A stretch of DNA of 28,399 nucleotides, from positions 1 through 28,399 of the forward strand of contig JASDRS010000008.1 in the NCBI GenBank assembly GCA_041441915.1, written 5' to 3'. The stretch is from UBA10365 sp041441915 (GTDB lineage: Bacteria > Pseudomonadota > Alphaproteobacteria > Rhodobacterales > Rhodobacteraceae). The number at the start of each line of letters is the position of its first letter. The stretch's first letter is position 1. The notes beneath the pieces were generated by a model. The model did not search any database. It was not told the DNA's origin and was given only the letters and a program-made list of their open reading frames with translations. The position numbers and the translations under genes are program-made. Below, piece after piece: positions 15,208 to 24,192 of the stretch.

Positions 15208-17799
15208 ATGGCGGTTGTGGTTGTCGAGTCTCCGGCTAAGGCCAAGACAATAAATAAATATTTGGGTGATGGCTATACAGTCTTAGCGTCATTTGGACAT
15301 GTGCGTGATTTGCCCCCTAAAGACGGATCTGTCGATACCGACGATAATTTTGCAATGAAATGGGAAGTCGCCGCTGACAGCAAAAAACACCTGCGCGCCA
15401 TCAGCGATGCTTTGAAAACTGATCAAACTCTAATTTTGGCTACGGACCCTGACCGTGAGGGTGAAGCTATTTCGTGGCATTTACAGCAGGCGCTGGCCAA
15501 AGATTTGAAAAAAGGAGCCAAGGTTAGTCGCGTGACCTTTAACGCCATCACTAAAACCGCTGTCACCGAAGCGATGAAAAGTCCGCGTGAAGTGGATCAG
15601 CAGTTAGTTGACGCTTATCTGGCGCGCCGCGCCTTGGATTATTTGGTGGGCTTTAAACTTTCTCCCGTACTTTGGCGCAAATTGCCGGGAGCAAAATCGG
15701 CGGGTCGCGTTCAGTCAGTCTGTTTACGCCTGATTGTTGAACGTGAAATGGAAGTAGAAGCCTTTCGGGCCCAAGAATTTTGGAGCGTAACCGCTCTATT
15801 AACTACTCCTCACGGCCAAGAATTTACCGCGCGGCTGACCCAAAAGGCTGGTAAAAAGATAGATAAATTTGACATTCCCACGCAAGAAGCCGCAGAACTT
15901 GCTGTTCATGCCGTGTCTGCCCGCGATTTGGTTGTTGCTTTGGTTGAAGCCAAGCCCGCCACGCGCAATCCCTATCCGCCCTTCATGACCTCTACCTTGC
16001 AGCAAGAGGCCAGCCGCAAATTAGGCATGGGAGCGAAACAATGTATGAATACGGCCCAGCGGCTTTATGAGGCCGGTCATATTACCTATATGCGGACCGA
16101 TGGGATTGATATGTCGCCTGAAGCCGTTGTGGCCACGCGCGCCGAAATTGCAGGGCGCTTTGGACCGGCTTATGTGCCTGAAAGCCCCCGCATCTATAAA
16201 AACAAAGCTAAAAACGCCCAAGAAGCGCATGAATGTGTCCGCCCCACCGAAATGTCGGCGGATACAGAAAAACTGCGCCTAACTGAGGCTGATCAACGTA
16301 AGCTTTACGATCTGATCTGGAAACGCACGATCGCAAGCCAAATGGCGGCTGCGCGTCTAGAGCGCACTGCTGTTGATATTTCAAGCTCCGACAATCAAGT
16401 GGTGCTGCGTGCCAATGGTCAAGTGGTAAGTTTTGACGGGTTCATGAAAATCTATGACGAAGGGCGCGACGAAGACGAAGAGGACGAAGGCCGCCTACCG
16501 CATATTTCCAGAGGCGAAAAGGTAAAAAAATTAAGCGTGACGCCGGATCAACATCACACCCAACCGCCTCCCCGCTATACTGAGGCGACCTTGGTGAAAA
16601 AAATGGAAGTACTAGGCATTGGCCGCCCATCAACCTATGCGTCAATCATGACCACGATTGTAGACCGCTCTTATGTACGCAAAGATAAAAACCGTTTGAT
16701 TCCCGAAGATAAGGGCCGTTTGGTCACAGCTTTTTTGACCAATTATTTCACCAAATATGTGCAGTATGACTTCACCGCAGCCCTTGAAGAACAGCTTGAC
16801 GAGGTGTCGGCAGGGGGGCGCTATTACAAAGATATTTTATCACAATTCTGGCGCGATTTTTCGTCCGCGATCGCTGACACAGCCGAGCTTCGCATTGGCG
16901 AAGTGCTGACTAAAATTGATGAATTTCTTGCACCCCATCTTTATCCGTTGCGTGCTGACGGCTCTGACCCGCGCATCTGCCAGACCTGTGGCACCGGGCG
17001 TTTACATCTGAAAACCGCGCGTTCGGGCGGAGCCTTCATTGGCTGTGCAAATTACCCTGAATGCCGCTATACCCGCGCCATATCTGTGTCTGGCGAAGAG
17101 GAAAGTGGCATCTCGCCCGATGGACAGCTTTTGGGGCAAGATGCGGCCGGTATTGCGATATCACTGCGCTCAGGGCGGTATGGCCCTTATGTGCAGCGCG
17201 GGGAAGCCACCGAAGAATTGCCAAAGCCCCCGCGTGCCAGCCTTCCCAAAAGCTGGCCGATTGATGAGCTGACGCTTGAGCGCGCCTTGATGCTTTTGGA
17301 TCTGCCGCGTGAAATTGGGCCACACCCAGAAGATGGGGAAATGATCGAAGCGGCGATCGGGCGCTACGGGCCCTATGTTAAACATGGTAAAACCTATGCT
17401 AATATAGCCGATGTGAATGAGGTTTTTACCATTGGTATGAACCGAGCTGTTGAGGTTTTGGCACAAAAACGCACCTTTGGCCGTGGGGTGGTAGCGCCCT
17501 TGCGTGAACTTGGTTCGACAGCAAGCGGTGAAGCAGTTCAGGTGATGGCGGGGCGCTATGGCCCCTATGTTAAATGCGGTAAGATCAATGCGACATTGCC
17601 AAAAGAGTTTACACCCGAAGACATCACATTAGATCAAGCCATTGAATTGGTTGAACAAAAAGCTGAAAAAGGCGGTAAACCCAAAAAGTTGGGGGTCAAA
17701 AAAGCCTCTATAAAGAAAGTGACTTCTAAGGTTCACTTAACAAAAAAGCCCGCAGTTAAGAAAGCAGCAGTCAAAAAAATTATCTCAAAGAGCGCATGA
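15208..17799 (+). CDS. topA: DNA topoisomerase I
   Basis: An 863-residue type IA topoisomerase, which relaxes negative supercoils. The N-terminal Toprim domain begins VVVVESPAKAKTINKYLG and has the acidic metal site DPDREGEAISWHL. The catalytic tyrosine is Tyr294 in ITYMRTDGIDMS. A single four-cysteine zinc ribbon is visible (Cys591, Cys594, Cys613, Cys619). Three C-terminal modules with GRYGPYV follow, then a lysine/alanine-rich basic tail of about 30 residues, as in other alphaproteobacterial TopA. The start at 15208 is set by AAAGGAG; an in-frame upstream ATG would add 20 unconserved residues. It is the last gene of the G/C-richer block, and a terminator follows. Confidence 0.97.
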   Translation: MAVVVVESPAKAKTINKYLGDGYTVLASFGHVRDLPPKDGSVDTDDNFAMKWEVAADSKKHLRAISDALKTDQTLILATDPDREGEAISWHLQQALAKDLKKGAKVSRVTFNAITKTAVTEAMKSPREVDQQLVDAYLARRALDYLVGFKLSPVLWRKLPGAKSAGRVQSVCLRLIVEREMEVEAFRAQEFWSVTALLTTPHGQEFTARLTQKAGKKIDKFDIPTQEAAELAVHAVSARDLVVALVEAKPATRNPYPPFMTSTLQQEASRKLGMGAKQCMNTAQRLYEAGHITYMRTDGIDMSPEAVVATRAEIAGRFGPAYVPESPRIYKNKAKNAQEAHECVRPTEMSADTEKLRLTEADQRKLYDLIWKRTIASQMAAARLERTAVDISSSDNQVVLRANGQVVSFDGFMKIYDEGRDEDEEDEGRLPHISRGEKVKKLSVTPDQHHTQPPPRYTEATLVKKMEVLGIGRPSTYASIMTTIVDRSYVRKDKNRLIPEDKGRLVTAFLTNYFTKYVQYDFTAALEEQLDEVSAGGRYYKDILSQFWRDFSSAIADTAELRIGEVLTKIDEFLAPHLYPLRADGSDPRICQTCGTGRLHLKTARSGGAFIGCANYPECRYTRAISVSGEEESGISPDGQLLGQDAAGIAISLRSGRYGPYVQRGEATEELPKPPRASLPKSWPIDELTLERALMLLDLPREIGPHPEDGEMIEAAIGRYGPYVKHGKTYANIADVNEVFTIGMNRAVEVLAQKRTFGRGVVAPLRELGSTASGEAVQVMAGRYGPYVKCGKINATLPKEFTPEDITLDQAIELVEQKAEKGGKPKKLGVKKASIKKVTSKVHLTKKPAVKKAAVKKIISKSA

Positions 17800-17827
17800 A
17801 TTTGGGCCTAATGATATGATGTGATTG

Positions 17828-17852
17828 ACAGGGCTTAAGGCCCTGTTTGTTA
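17828..17852 (+). terminator. Intrinsic terminator of topA
   Basis: ACAGGGC-TTAAG-GCCCTGT is a perfect 7-bp stem with a 5-base loop, followed by TTGTTAG. It lies 29 bases after the topA stop, and also marks where the sequence turns distinctly A/T-rich. Confidence 0.65.
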
Positions 17853-18000
17853 GGCAGAGGTCTGCTTTTAGCCAATCAACGTTGCGAGTGACCTTCATCG
17901 CAGCGCAATAGGATAGACGTTTATAAGTAAAAATGATTTAAGGACAGCCATGGAGCTGCTTAGTTGGAATTAATAACTATGCACACTTTATCTTTTAGCT

Positions 18001-18633
18001 ATGTTTAATTTAACCAACATTCGCATAGCTAATGCTTACAATAAATCGTTCAAAAAGCATGGTGCTTTACCAGAGGCCTCTTTCTGGTATTCTGGTCTCA
18101 GGCAGCAAGTGCGATTTGATATAATTTCTAAGGAAATTGATAAAATCAGTAAAAATGACCCAATTAGTATTTGTGATTTGGGATGTGGATATGGTGCTTA
18201 TTCTGAATATATAAGCAAAAAAACAACTCCAAGGGTCGCAAGATACATCGGTATTGATTTGTCAAAGCAGGTTATAAGGCACTGCAATGAGAACATCAGC
18301 CACACTTGGGCGGAGTTCAAACAAGGATCTGAGCCCACGCAGATGGTAGATTTTACTATTATGTCTGGCACGTTTAATTATGCAGTCACTAAAAGTGTAG
18401 ATGCTTGGGAAAATTACATTTTCCGGTGTCTTGAAAAATGTTGGTTGAAAACTCAGCAAGCAATTATTTTCAATCTCCAAATTACGCATCAAAAGAAAAC
18501 CGTAGTCGAAAATAAAATTTATTTTGCGGAACCGCTGAGAACAAAAAAACTATGTGAAAGTAAGTTTGGAGAGACAAAATATGTTTCAAACACATTGCTT
18601 CCAAAAGATGGAACGTTTGTGATTATGAAATGA
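18001..18633 (+). CDS. Class I SAM-dependent methyltransferase
   Basis: A 210-residue protein with a Rossmann methyltransferase motif I (ICDLGCGYGAYSEYI, near residue 60), an acidic motif II end (YIGIDLSKQVIRHC) and a plausible motif IV (VDFTIMSGTFNYAV). The N-terminus (NAYNKSFKKHGALPEASFWYSG) and C-terminus do not point to a particular substrate, so small-molecule, lipid or cell-surface methylation are all possible. Codon use is markedly A/T-rich compared with topA and the genes before it. No Shine-Dalgarno sequence precedes the ATG, and no in-frame upstream start exists before a stop at 17974. It stands alone between the topA terminator and an insertion-sequence relic. Confidence 0.75.
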   Translation: MFNLTNIRIANAYNKSFKKHGALPEASFWYSGLRQQVRFDIISKEIDKISKNDPISICDLGCGYGAYSEYISKKTTPRVARYIGIDLSKQVIRHCNENISHTWAEFKQGSEPTQMVDFTIMSGTFNYAVTKSVDAWENYIFRCLEKCWLKTQQAIIFNLQITHQKKTVVENKIYFAEPLRTKKLCESKFGETKYVSNTLLPKDGTFVIMK

Positions 18634-18672
18634 AGCTATCAATTTGTATTTTCGCTTAAAAACTTAACGGGT

Positions 18673-19435
18673 GGCACTGCTAGAGTAAACTGGCTTGAGC
18701 CGGGCTGGGATTTCTCATAGCGTCAGCTTCTGACAAAACGCCGCATATTTGAGTATTTTAAGACGAGCCCAGAGATTATCAAAGTAGCAGTGAGGATTCA
18801 CGTTTAGTTTTTACTATCGCTTCGAAATGTCAAAGATTCTTATGCATAAACGAGGGATTGAAATCAGCTACGAGTATGTTTGACTTTATTGAAACATGTT
18901 AGGGTAGCTGTCTGTGGTAAAGATTCAGAAAAATAGTATTAGCGGAGTATGCACATTTCCTAACTGGAAATTTCCAGCTGGAAATGGAATTTTGATAAGG
19001 TTTTATAAAAAATAAGTGGTGAGATCAAATTGCGTTTGGCACCCTGTAGACCATGAAGGCAAAGTCCTGGAAACCTAGGTAGTTAAGCGCCAATATCTCA
19101 AGGCGGCATTGAAATTCTTAAGAAAATCAACAAAACGCTTTAGCTCTCCTAAAGTGATAGTCATTGATAGATTGCACCCTTGTGGCGCTGAAATGAACAT
19201 CATTAGCAACGGTGATAGTCACCAAACGAGTCACTTTTAAAGCAATCGGGCTGGGGATTTGCGCTTAGCTTCTCGACGACCAGTTCGAGCGGTGATCCGC
19301 TTCAGACCGATGCGAAGTTTGCAGAAAATTGCCACGATCCATTCCTCCATTCACAACCATTTTAATGAGCAGTTAAGCCTCTGCATCTGATAGAATTTTA
19401 AGCTGAACCGTGTTGCCGCTCTTACCTAGTGGTGA
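18673..19435 (+). pseudogene. IS6-family transposase relic
   Basis: No long ORF exists here, but the plus strand reads in pieces as an IS6-family DDE transposase. From 18757 it gives FKTSPEIIKVAVRIHV, stop, FLLSLRNVKD, then in a shifted frame LMHKRGIEISYEYV. From about 19045 it gives HPVDHEGKVLET, stop, and KAALKFLRKSTKRF, SSPKVIVIDRL, then RPVRAVIRFRPMRSLQKIAT with IHSSIHNHFNE. From about 19390 it gives NFKLNRVAALT. These follow the order of intact relatives (SPEVIRL..., SLRNVEDLL, VDHEGEVLE, SLQKFASVHASIHNHFN). At least five stops and two or more frameshifts are present. GGCACTG at 18673 may be the left terminal repeat, since IS6 ends often begin this way. No matching right end was found. 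A dead element. Confidence 0.85.
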
Positions 19436-19508
19436 GGTCTTTGTTCTGCCTAATGGATCGCAAATAAATGTACAGTAAGGAGAGTTTGCACGCGTCAAAC
19501 ATCACCTT

Positions 19509-20969
19509 TTATTTTGTTGCACAATTTTTAAAGCTTTGGGAAATGCATTGAGTTGCAAGTTGCTCAGCTTTAGAAATTTGTTTACGACCCATGTTTTTGG
19601 CAATATCCTGTATTTTTGAAGTGCTTGGCTTTTTTATGGTTTCATAAACTTTCAACCACATATAGGCTTGTGTGTTGTCTTGTTCTACACCGCGCCCTTC
19701 GGCGTATAGCATGGCTAGATTACGTTGGGCTTCTGCAAAACCTTGTTCCGCCGCTCGGCTAAACCATTTAGCTCCCAACGCCAGGTCTTCTGTTACGCCT
19801 TCGCCTTCTACATACATGTGTCCCAAATTAGTCTGCCCTCTAGCATCTCCCTGTTCCGCCGATAGAGTGTACAGTTGCAACGCAGTTTCGTAATTTTGGT
19901 CCAAACCTTCGCCTGCGTAGTACATACTTCCTAGATTGAGTTGGGCAGTTTTGTTTCCAGCCTGGACTTCATCCTGATACCATTCCAGCATCGCTCCAAA
20001 ATCCTTTGCTGACCCACGTCCTTCTAAAAACGGAATGCTGAAATCATCGTTAATACCATCATCTTTAAGTTTTTTTGCTTCATTGTACCACTTAACAGCC
20101 GTTTTGAAATCCTTTGCTACGCCAAAGCCATTGAAGTACATCATCCCCATATTGATATTTGCTTCATATAAACTCTGTGCGGAAGCTAAGCGGTACCAAT
20201 TGAGAGCAGTTTCATAATCTTGTTTAAAAAATAACCCGTCTCGATAAAGGTTTCCCAGTTCGTTTTGAGCGCCTGCATTGCCCTGCTGTGCTGATAGTTC
20301 ATACCAATACCCTGCCTGTTTATAGTCCTGTACGGCACCAATGCCACGTTTATAAATATTGCCCAATGAAGATTGTGCGGTTCCCATCCCTTGTGCCGCT
20401 GAAAGTTTATACCAATTGACAGCGGTTGAAACATCTTTTGGCACGCCCTCACCAGCCTCATACATCCTAGCTAAAATCAACTGTGCGGTTGCCGATCCAG
20501 CGTCGGCACTAGGAATAAATAATTTAGCAGATTCTTGCAAATTTTGCGGGACGCCGTAACCAAGATAATACATTAAACCCAAATTATATGCTGCATTTTT
20601 ATGTCCTTGCTCTGCTGCGCGCATGTACCAGGATAAAGCTTGTGGGTAGTTTTTTTCTATCCCTTCCCCAGTGCGGTACATTTGACCCTGCACGTATTGC
20701 GCTTCCACAAAGCCTTGTTCAGCTGAAAGGTTATTCCATTTAAAAGCTAGTTCATAATCTAGGAACGAATGTTCTTTATCACTATATATCAAACCAAGAT
20801 TGTACTGTGCCAATGCGTTTTCACTTTCAGCAATCGGTTTAAATTGACCGATGGCTCCTTGAAAGTCTCCACGCTGATAAGCTTCAAATCCACCTCGATA
20901 GGCTTGCCCAGAAACAAAATTTGGGTACAGGCATATTATAAATGCTATGGTATGCAAAAATTTTTTCAT
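19509..20969 (-). CDS. Secreted Sel1-like repeat protein
   Basis: A 486-residue protein made almost wholly of Sel1-like (alpha/alpha solenoid) repeats after an N-terminal signal peptide (MKKFLHTIAFIICLYPNFVSG, likely cut after VSG or Ala-Tyr). About ten clear repeats of roughly 36 residues carry the A-Q-x-x-L-G-x-x-Y core, for example AQYNLGLIYSD, AAYNLGLMYYLGYGV, AQSSLGNIYKRGIGA and GQTNLGHMYVEGEGV; one repeat near the middle (INDDFSIPFLEG) is degenerate. Such proteins act as protein-interaction scaffolds, often in envelope or signalling roles; the partner is unknown. The start at 20967-20969 is chosen because it places the signal peptide at the N-terminus; a further-upstream ATG adds 14 residues. 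No strong ribosome binding site is seen. Confidence 0.85.
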   Translation of the reverse strand: MKKFLHTIAFIICLYPNFVSGQAYRGGFEAYQRGDFQGAIGQFKPIAESENALAQYNLGLIYSDKEHSFLDYELAFKWNNLSAEQGFVEAQYVQGQMYRTGEGIEKNYPQALSWYMRAAEQGHKNAAYNLGLMYYLGYGVPQNLQESAKLFIPSADAGSATAQLILARMYEAGEGVPKDVSTAVNWYKLSAAQGMGTAQSSLGNIYKRGIGAVQDYKQAGYWYELSAQQGNAGAQNELGNLYRDGLFFKQDYETALNWYRLASAQSLYEANINMGMMYFNGFGVAKDFKTAVKWYNEAKKLKDDGINDDFSIPFLEGRGSAKDFGAMLEWYQDEVQAGNKTAQLNLGSMYYAGEGLDQNYETALQLYTLSAEQGDARGQTNLGHMYVEGEGVTEDLALGAKWFSRAAEQGFAEAQRNLAMLYAEGRGVEQDNTQAYMWLKVYETIKKPSTSKIQDIAKNMGRKQISKAEQLATQCISQSFKNCATK

Positions 20970-21240
20970 AAGGCAACTTATCCCAAATAGCATTTTCATT
21001 ACACTTAACATTTATCAGTTTGTTTGGTAGATCAAAAAGCCTTCTGTTTAGAAACAATGCTGTGACCGCTATTTGCAATGTTTGGGATACAATTTTATAT
21101 CTGACCATGGTGCTTGCGCATATGGGGTATCCCTAGTTCGATGAGACTATCGCGGTTGCGCGCAAACAGCAAAATGTTTATCTTTAAAAATCTGCACTTT
21201 TTATCGACCTTGGCAGTAGTATAACATGCCCTTCCAAAAA

Positions 21241-21687
21241 GGATGTCTCATAAGAAATTCTTTTATCACCAGTCTAATTTTAGCAGCTTTAGGCATGGGG
21301 GCGTGGGCGATCTTGCAACCCGCTGGCGATGTGACACACGTATAGGCCCACGTGTCCTCGTCCGTTGGATCACTTAACTTGGCAGTAGTGAAGCTTCCTC
21401 AATGGTGGGGGTGTGAAGCGATGGGTAAAATACCTATGATGCTAAATACGCAGCCTGTCATGGAGCGAATGGTGTAGGGCAAGAGGACGTCGAACGACCC
21501 TTCTACACAAGCTCTACGAGCCGAGCCACCATGGATAATAGCCTTTGTGTTGGCCGTACTAAACAGCGTCTGCGCGCATCATTGACTGTTTAGTGATATG
21601 CCCATGATCAAGTGGCTTGCAAGATCAGATGTTGAAAACATCGTGAACTATGTTCGTGCCCTGCAACGGGCCAACGGAATTTTTTGA
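21241..21687 (+). pseudogene. Decayed c-type cytochrome
   Basis: Piecewise translation gives a signal anchor (NSFITSLILAALGMGAWA, from about 21258) and the haem region DAKYAACHGANGVGQED, in which the first cysteine of CxxCH is changed to tyrosine (motif at 21447-21461). In a shifted frame LLHKLYEPSHHG follows, then IAFVLAVLNSVCAHH, a stop where tryptophan is expected, LFSDMPMIKWL, and VENIVNYVRALQRANGIF before the stop at 21685-21687. The order and spacing (HKxYEPxHH, AHHWxFGDMP, IVxYVRxLQRANGI) match small membrane-anchored c-type cytochromes of Rhodobacterales. At least two frameshifts, internal stops and the lost haem cysteine show it is inactive. Confidence 0.85.
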
Positions 21688-22385
21688 AATAAACACTACC
21701 TATGGATGCACTATTTTTTTTTGGTTTGGGGTTTAAGTGGAAATTCATCAGCCGGATCACTGAGCCTGACCAAATATATCATTCTATCTTTGTGGCTTAA
21801 AAACCTGTCGGCGCGCGTTTGCCGCGGGTGGTAATGTAGAGCAATTTTTGTGTGCTCCGCCTGTTTATACTTGTCGATTTTTACATTACGCCTTTGGTGT
21901 GCCTTTGCGTTTTTTCGTAACAATAAACTGATCCAGTACTGCAAACCACTAAGGCCCGCCATCCTACTCCCAATGGGGGCGCTGCACTAAGAGTATCGGG
22001 ACGCCTTTTTAGTGAAGTGCTGAGTGATAATTTTGGCTTTTCCACTACAGGGATATATCAAGTTTATGGCCGATCCTGAGACTATCTTTTAGGCTATAGG
22101 GGTAGGGTCCCTAGAATCTGACGAAGCACTGATTTTCTCAATTTTTACTTGCCGTTTTATTCCAGTGTGCTGCATAAAAAGCGCCAAAGGTCTTTGTGCT
22201 ATTTTCAGCTTTGATCGCAGTCCAAAGTAACTATATTGAAAATAGTTGTAAATTTATGGTGGGGGGCAAGTTTAATAAGGCGGCCCTAAATAAAAATCAG
22301 ATTACACCGTTTATCGAATATCACCTTACTTTCAAACTGGGGTTTCAGCCTGTTTGGTTCCCTTACATTTCTCTAGGAGAAAAAT
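21688..22385. other. Gap with no firm gene
   Basis: The only candidate is a minus-strand 83-codon ORF at 21711-21962, basic and lysine-ending (PLKPQTKKK), with GGGAG 4 bases before its ATG. I do not recognise the protein, and its position beside a dead cytochrome makes a fragment as likely as a gene. The plus-strand 68-codon ORF at 22196-22402 has no ribosome binding site and overlaps the next gene. Otherwise nothing is supported. Confidence 0.4.
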
Positions 22386-22598
22386 ATGCTGGACGAATTT
22401 AAAGAATATTACGTTGAGCCCGACCTGACCCTTGAAAATTTGGATGTTTGCAAACGTTTCATATGTAGACTCGGAATTGAAGCTGATAAAACGGATAATC
22501 AAATTGCCGATATTCTTGCAGAGCTAGACTTTCTTTGGTCAGGCGGTCGTGGAGGTGCAGGCATTGACACAGAAAAAGCTACTCCTCTAATGCATTGA
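22386..22598 (+). CDS. Small acidic protein of unknown function, possibly truncated
   Basis: A 70-residue ORF with a strong ribosome binding site (CTAGGAG, 7 bases before ATG). The protein begins MLDEFKEYYVEPDLTLENLD and ends in a glycine-rich stretch (LWSGGRGGAG) followed by IDTEKATPLMH. I do not recognise it. After the TGA at 22596-22598 the same frame remains open for 30 more codons to a TAG at 22689-22691, reading KVHEFFNRVNLPATDANFLD. This looks protein-like, so the TGA may be a recent nonsense mutation of a roughly 101-residue protein. No selenocysteine element or readthrough signal is evident. A/T-rich neighbourhood with several dead genes. Confidence 0.5.
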   Translation: MLDEFKEYYVEPDLTLENLDVCKRFICRLGIEADKTDNQIADILAELDFLWSGGRGGAGIDTEKATPLMH

Positions 22599-22704
22599 AA
22601 GGTGCATGAATTTTTCAATAGGGTTAATCTGCCAGCCACTGATGCTAACTTTCTGGATGTAGATTTGACAACAAATGGGGTTTTTACGTAGCTTTATATA
22701 AAAT

Positions 22705-23304
22705 TTACGCCTCTATCTTTTGAGATTGCAAAGCTATCCAAGGCTCAACTTTACCCGTCAAGCCTTTGTGCTCTCCTTCAAACTTATCTTTTACCCAAAA
22801 TCCAGCTTTCATCAAAGAACGACATAGTTCACTTTCTTGATAATAACTGTAAAATCGGCCTAGTTCATCTCGGTGGGAGCCTTCGCCAAGCTTTAGAGCC
22901 AAATGAAAAACACCATTCACCTTTAACGCTTTATGAATGAAACTTAAGTGCCTAATAAAATCATCTTTGGGGGCGTGCAGAAGGCTAAAATTAGCATATA
23001 TGCCATCATAATCGCGTATGCTCGTCAGATCCTCAAAAGTTTTTAACGTCACATTCAGATTGAAAAGCCGTTGCGCCAGAAGTTGCATGGATTTAGAGGC
23101 ATCCCAAGCCTCCACACGTAAACCCTTAGACACAAAGTTTGCTGCTGCTGCACCGTGCCCACAACCTAAGTCCAATACTTTCCCATTTGGAGGCATTTTA
23201 TCAATGAATGAGACTTCAAAAATTGGCCGCTTTGCTCCTGAAAGCTGTGAGTATTTCTCAGATAGAGTTTCATAAACTTGAATAGTTTCTGTGTCGAAAG
23301 TCAT
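22705..23304 (-). CDS. Class I SAM-dependent methyltransferase
   Basis: A 199-residue methyltransferase. Motif I is VLDLGCGHGAAAANF, the motif II end VEAWDASKSMQLLAQRL, motif IV YDGIYANFSLLHAPKDD, and post-motif residues are ALKVNGVFHLALKLGEG. The opening MTFDTETIQVYETLSEKYSQL is the usual N-terminus of a Rhodobacterales family of small methyltransferases, which is why I start at 23302-23304. The ORF extends 37 residues further upstream (to 23415), but that part is low in family resemblance and no start has a convincing ribosome binding site. Substrate unknown. It is not an obvious operon member, and is unrelated in detail to the methyltransferase at 18001. Confidence 0.78.
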   Translation of the reverse strand: MTFDTETIQVYETLSEKYSQLSGAKRPIFEVSFIDKMPPNGKVLDLGCGHGAAAANFVSKGLRVEAWDASKSMQLLAQRLFNLNVTLKTFEDLTSIRDYDGIYANFSLLHAPKDDFIRHLSFIHKALKVNGVFHLALKLGEGSHRDELGRFYSYYQESELCRSLMKAGFWVKDKFEGEHKGLTGKVEPWIALQSQKIEA

Positions 23305-23907
23305 AAGCTTTGTATCCAAATCTAAGTTTTGCTTCAACGTCATATTATTATCAATTTTAACATTTTGACTGCGATTCATCTCCCCGTGAACCATGCTGCG
23401 CATTGCCATAGGCAATATGGTTTTGCGTGCTTACCACATGAAAAAGGATGGACCCTTGCTAGCCCATCCAGTCTTCTGTGCGGAGGTAAAATGAAAAACT
23501 TGCGTACATAGATAAACGACCATAATGCTCAATTAGTTTAATCTGGGTGTTTTTGTTCAGCTTAAGGTCTGAACTGGCTCATCCATCTTATGATATTACC
23601 ATAATAAAGCTTCCATTATTTTTTTATTTTCAGTCACTTTCAATTTTGCATACTTAGTTCACCGACAAGGACCAAGAATGGTTTATCTCGTGGAAGACCT
23701 TTTTTAAAAAATAACAATGCTGAAAAGTATTGAATGGCTCATTTTATTTTCACCTGTCATGGTTATATCAGGTAAACTAATACTGCTCCCATGGATGAAT
23801 GGTTTGCAAAATTTGTAAATTTGCTTTGCACCTCAAAACAAACTACAGGCTAACCGTCGCGCCAAACGGTGCAACGGATCGGGAACCATTGTTAGGATTA
23901 AGTACTG
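23305..23907. other. Gap with small repeats and a mini-ORF
   Basis: No gene of normal size is supported. An inverted repeat ATTGCC-ATA-GGCAAT lies at 23402-23416, upstream of the methyltransferase. At 23482-23486 a strong GGAGG precedes a six-codon plus-strand reading frame (MKNLRT, 23491-23511), which may be the surviving start of a lost gene. The remainder is A/T-rich and featureless to me. Confidence 0.35.
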
Positions 23908-24192
23908 ATGGATCAATCAAAAATAATGAAGTCAAAAGTTATGATACGCCAGCTTTTGAACCTTCGCAAAAAGCTTAAGGAACAGCCCCTAACTGGCGCA
24001 ACAGTGATGATACGGGCTGATGAGATGGGCCCATTGGCCGATCAAGAAGTGCAGTTTAAAGCAATATTGGCAGCCGAAGGCTATAAGACTGATAACCAAT
24101 CGCTGCAAAGTTACCTAAAAGACCCTATGACATTGGGCAAAGCTGGGGTCAGCGCCTATAATCTGCCGCATCAACGCGGTTTTAAAAGGTAA
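23908..24192 (+). CDS. Small hypothetical protein
   Basis: A 94-residue ORF (MDQSKIMKSKVMIRQLLNLR at its start) with a basic helical N-terminus, a middle TGATVMIRADEMGPLADQEV and the ending AGVSAYNLPHQRGFKR. AGGA lies about 10 bases before the ATG. The composition is that of a real soluble protein and is less A/T-biased than the flanks, but I do not recognise a family, and no neighbour suggests a role. It could also be a fragment of a larger protein, since it ends in mid-helix-like sequence. Confidence 0.5.
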   Translation: MDQSKIMKSKVMIRQLLNLRKKLKEQPLTGATVMIRADEMGPLADQEVQFKAILAAEGYKTDNQSLQSYLKDPMTLGKAGVSAYNLPHQRGFKR

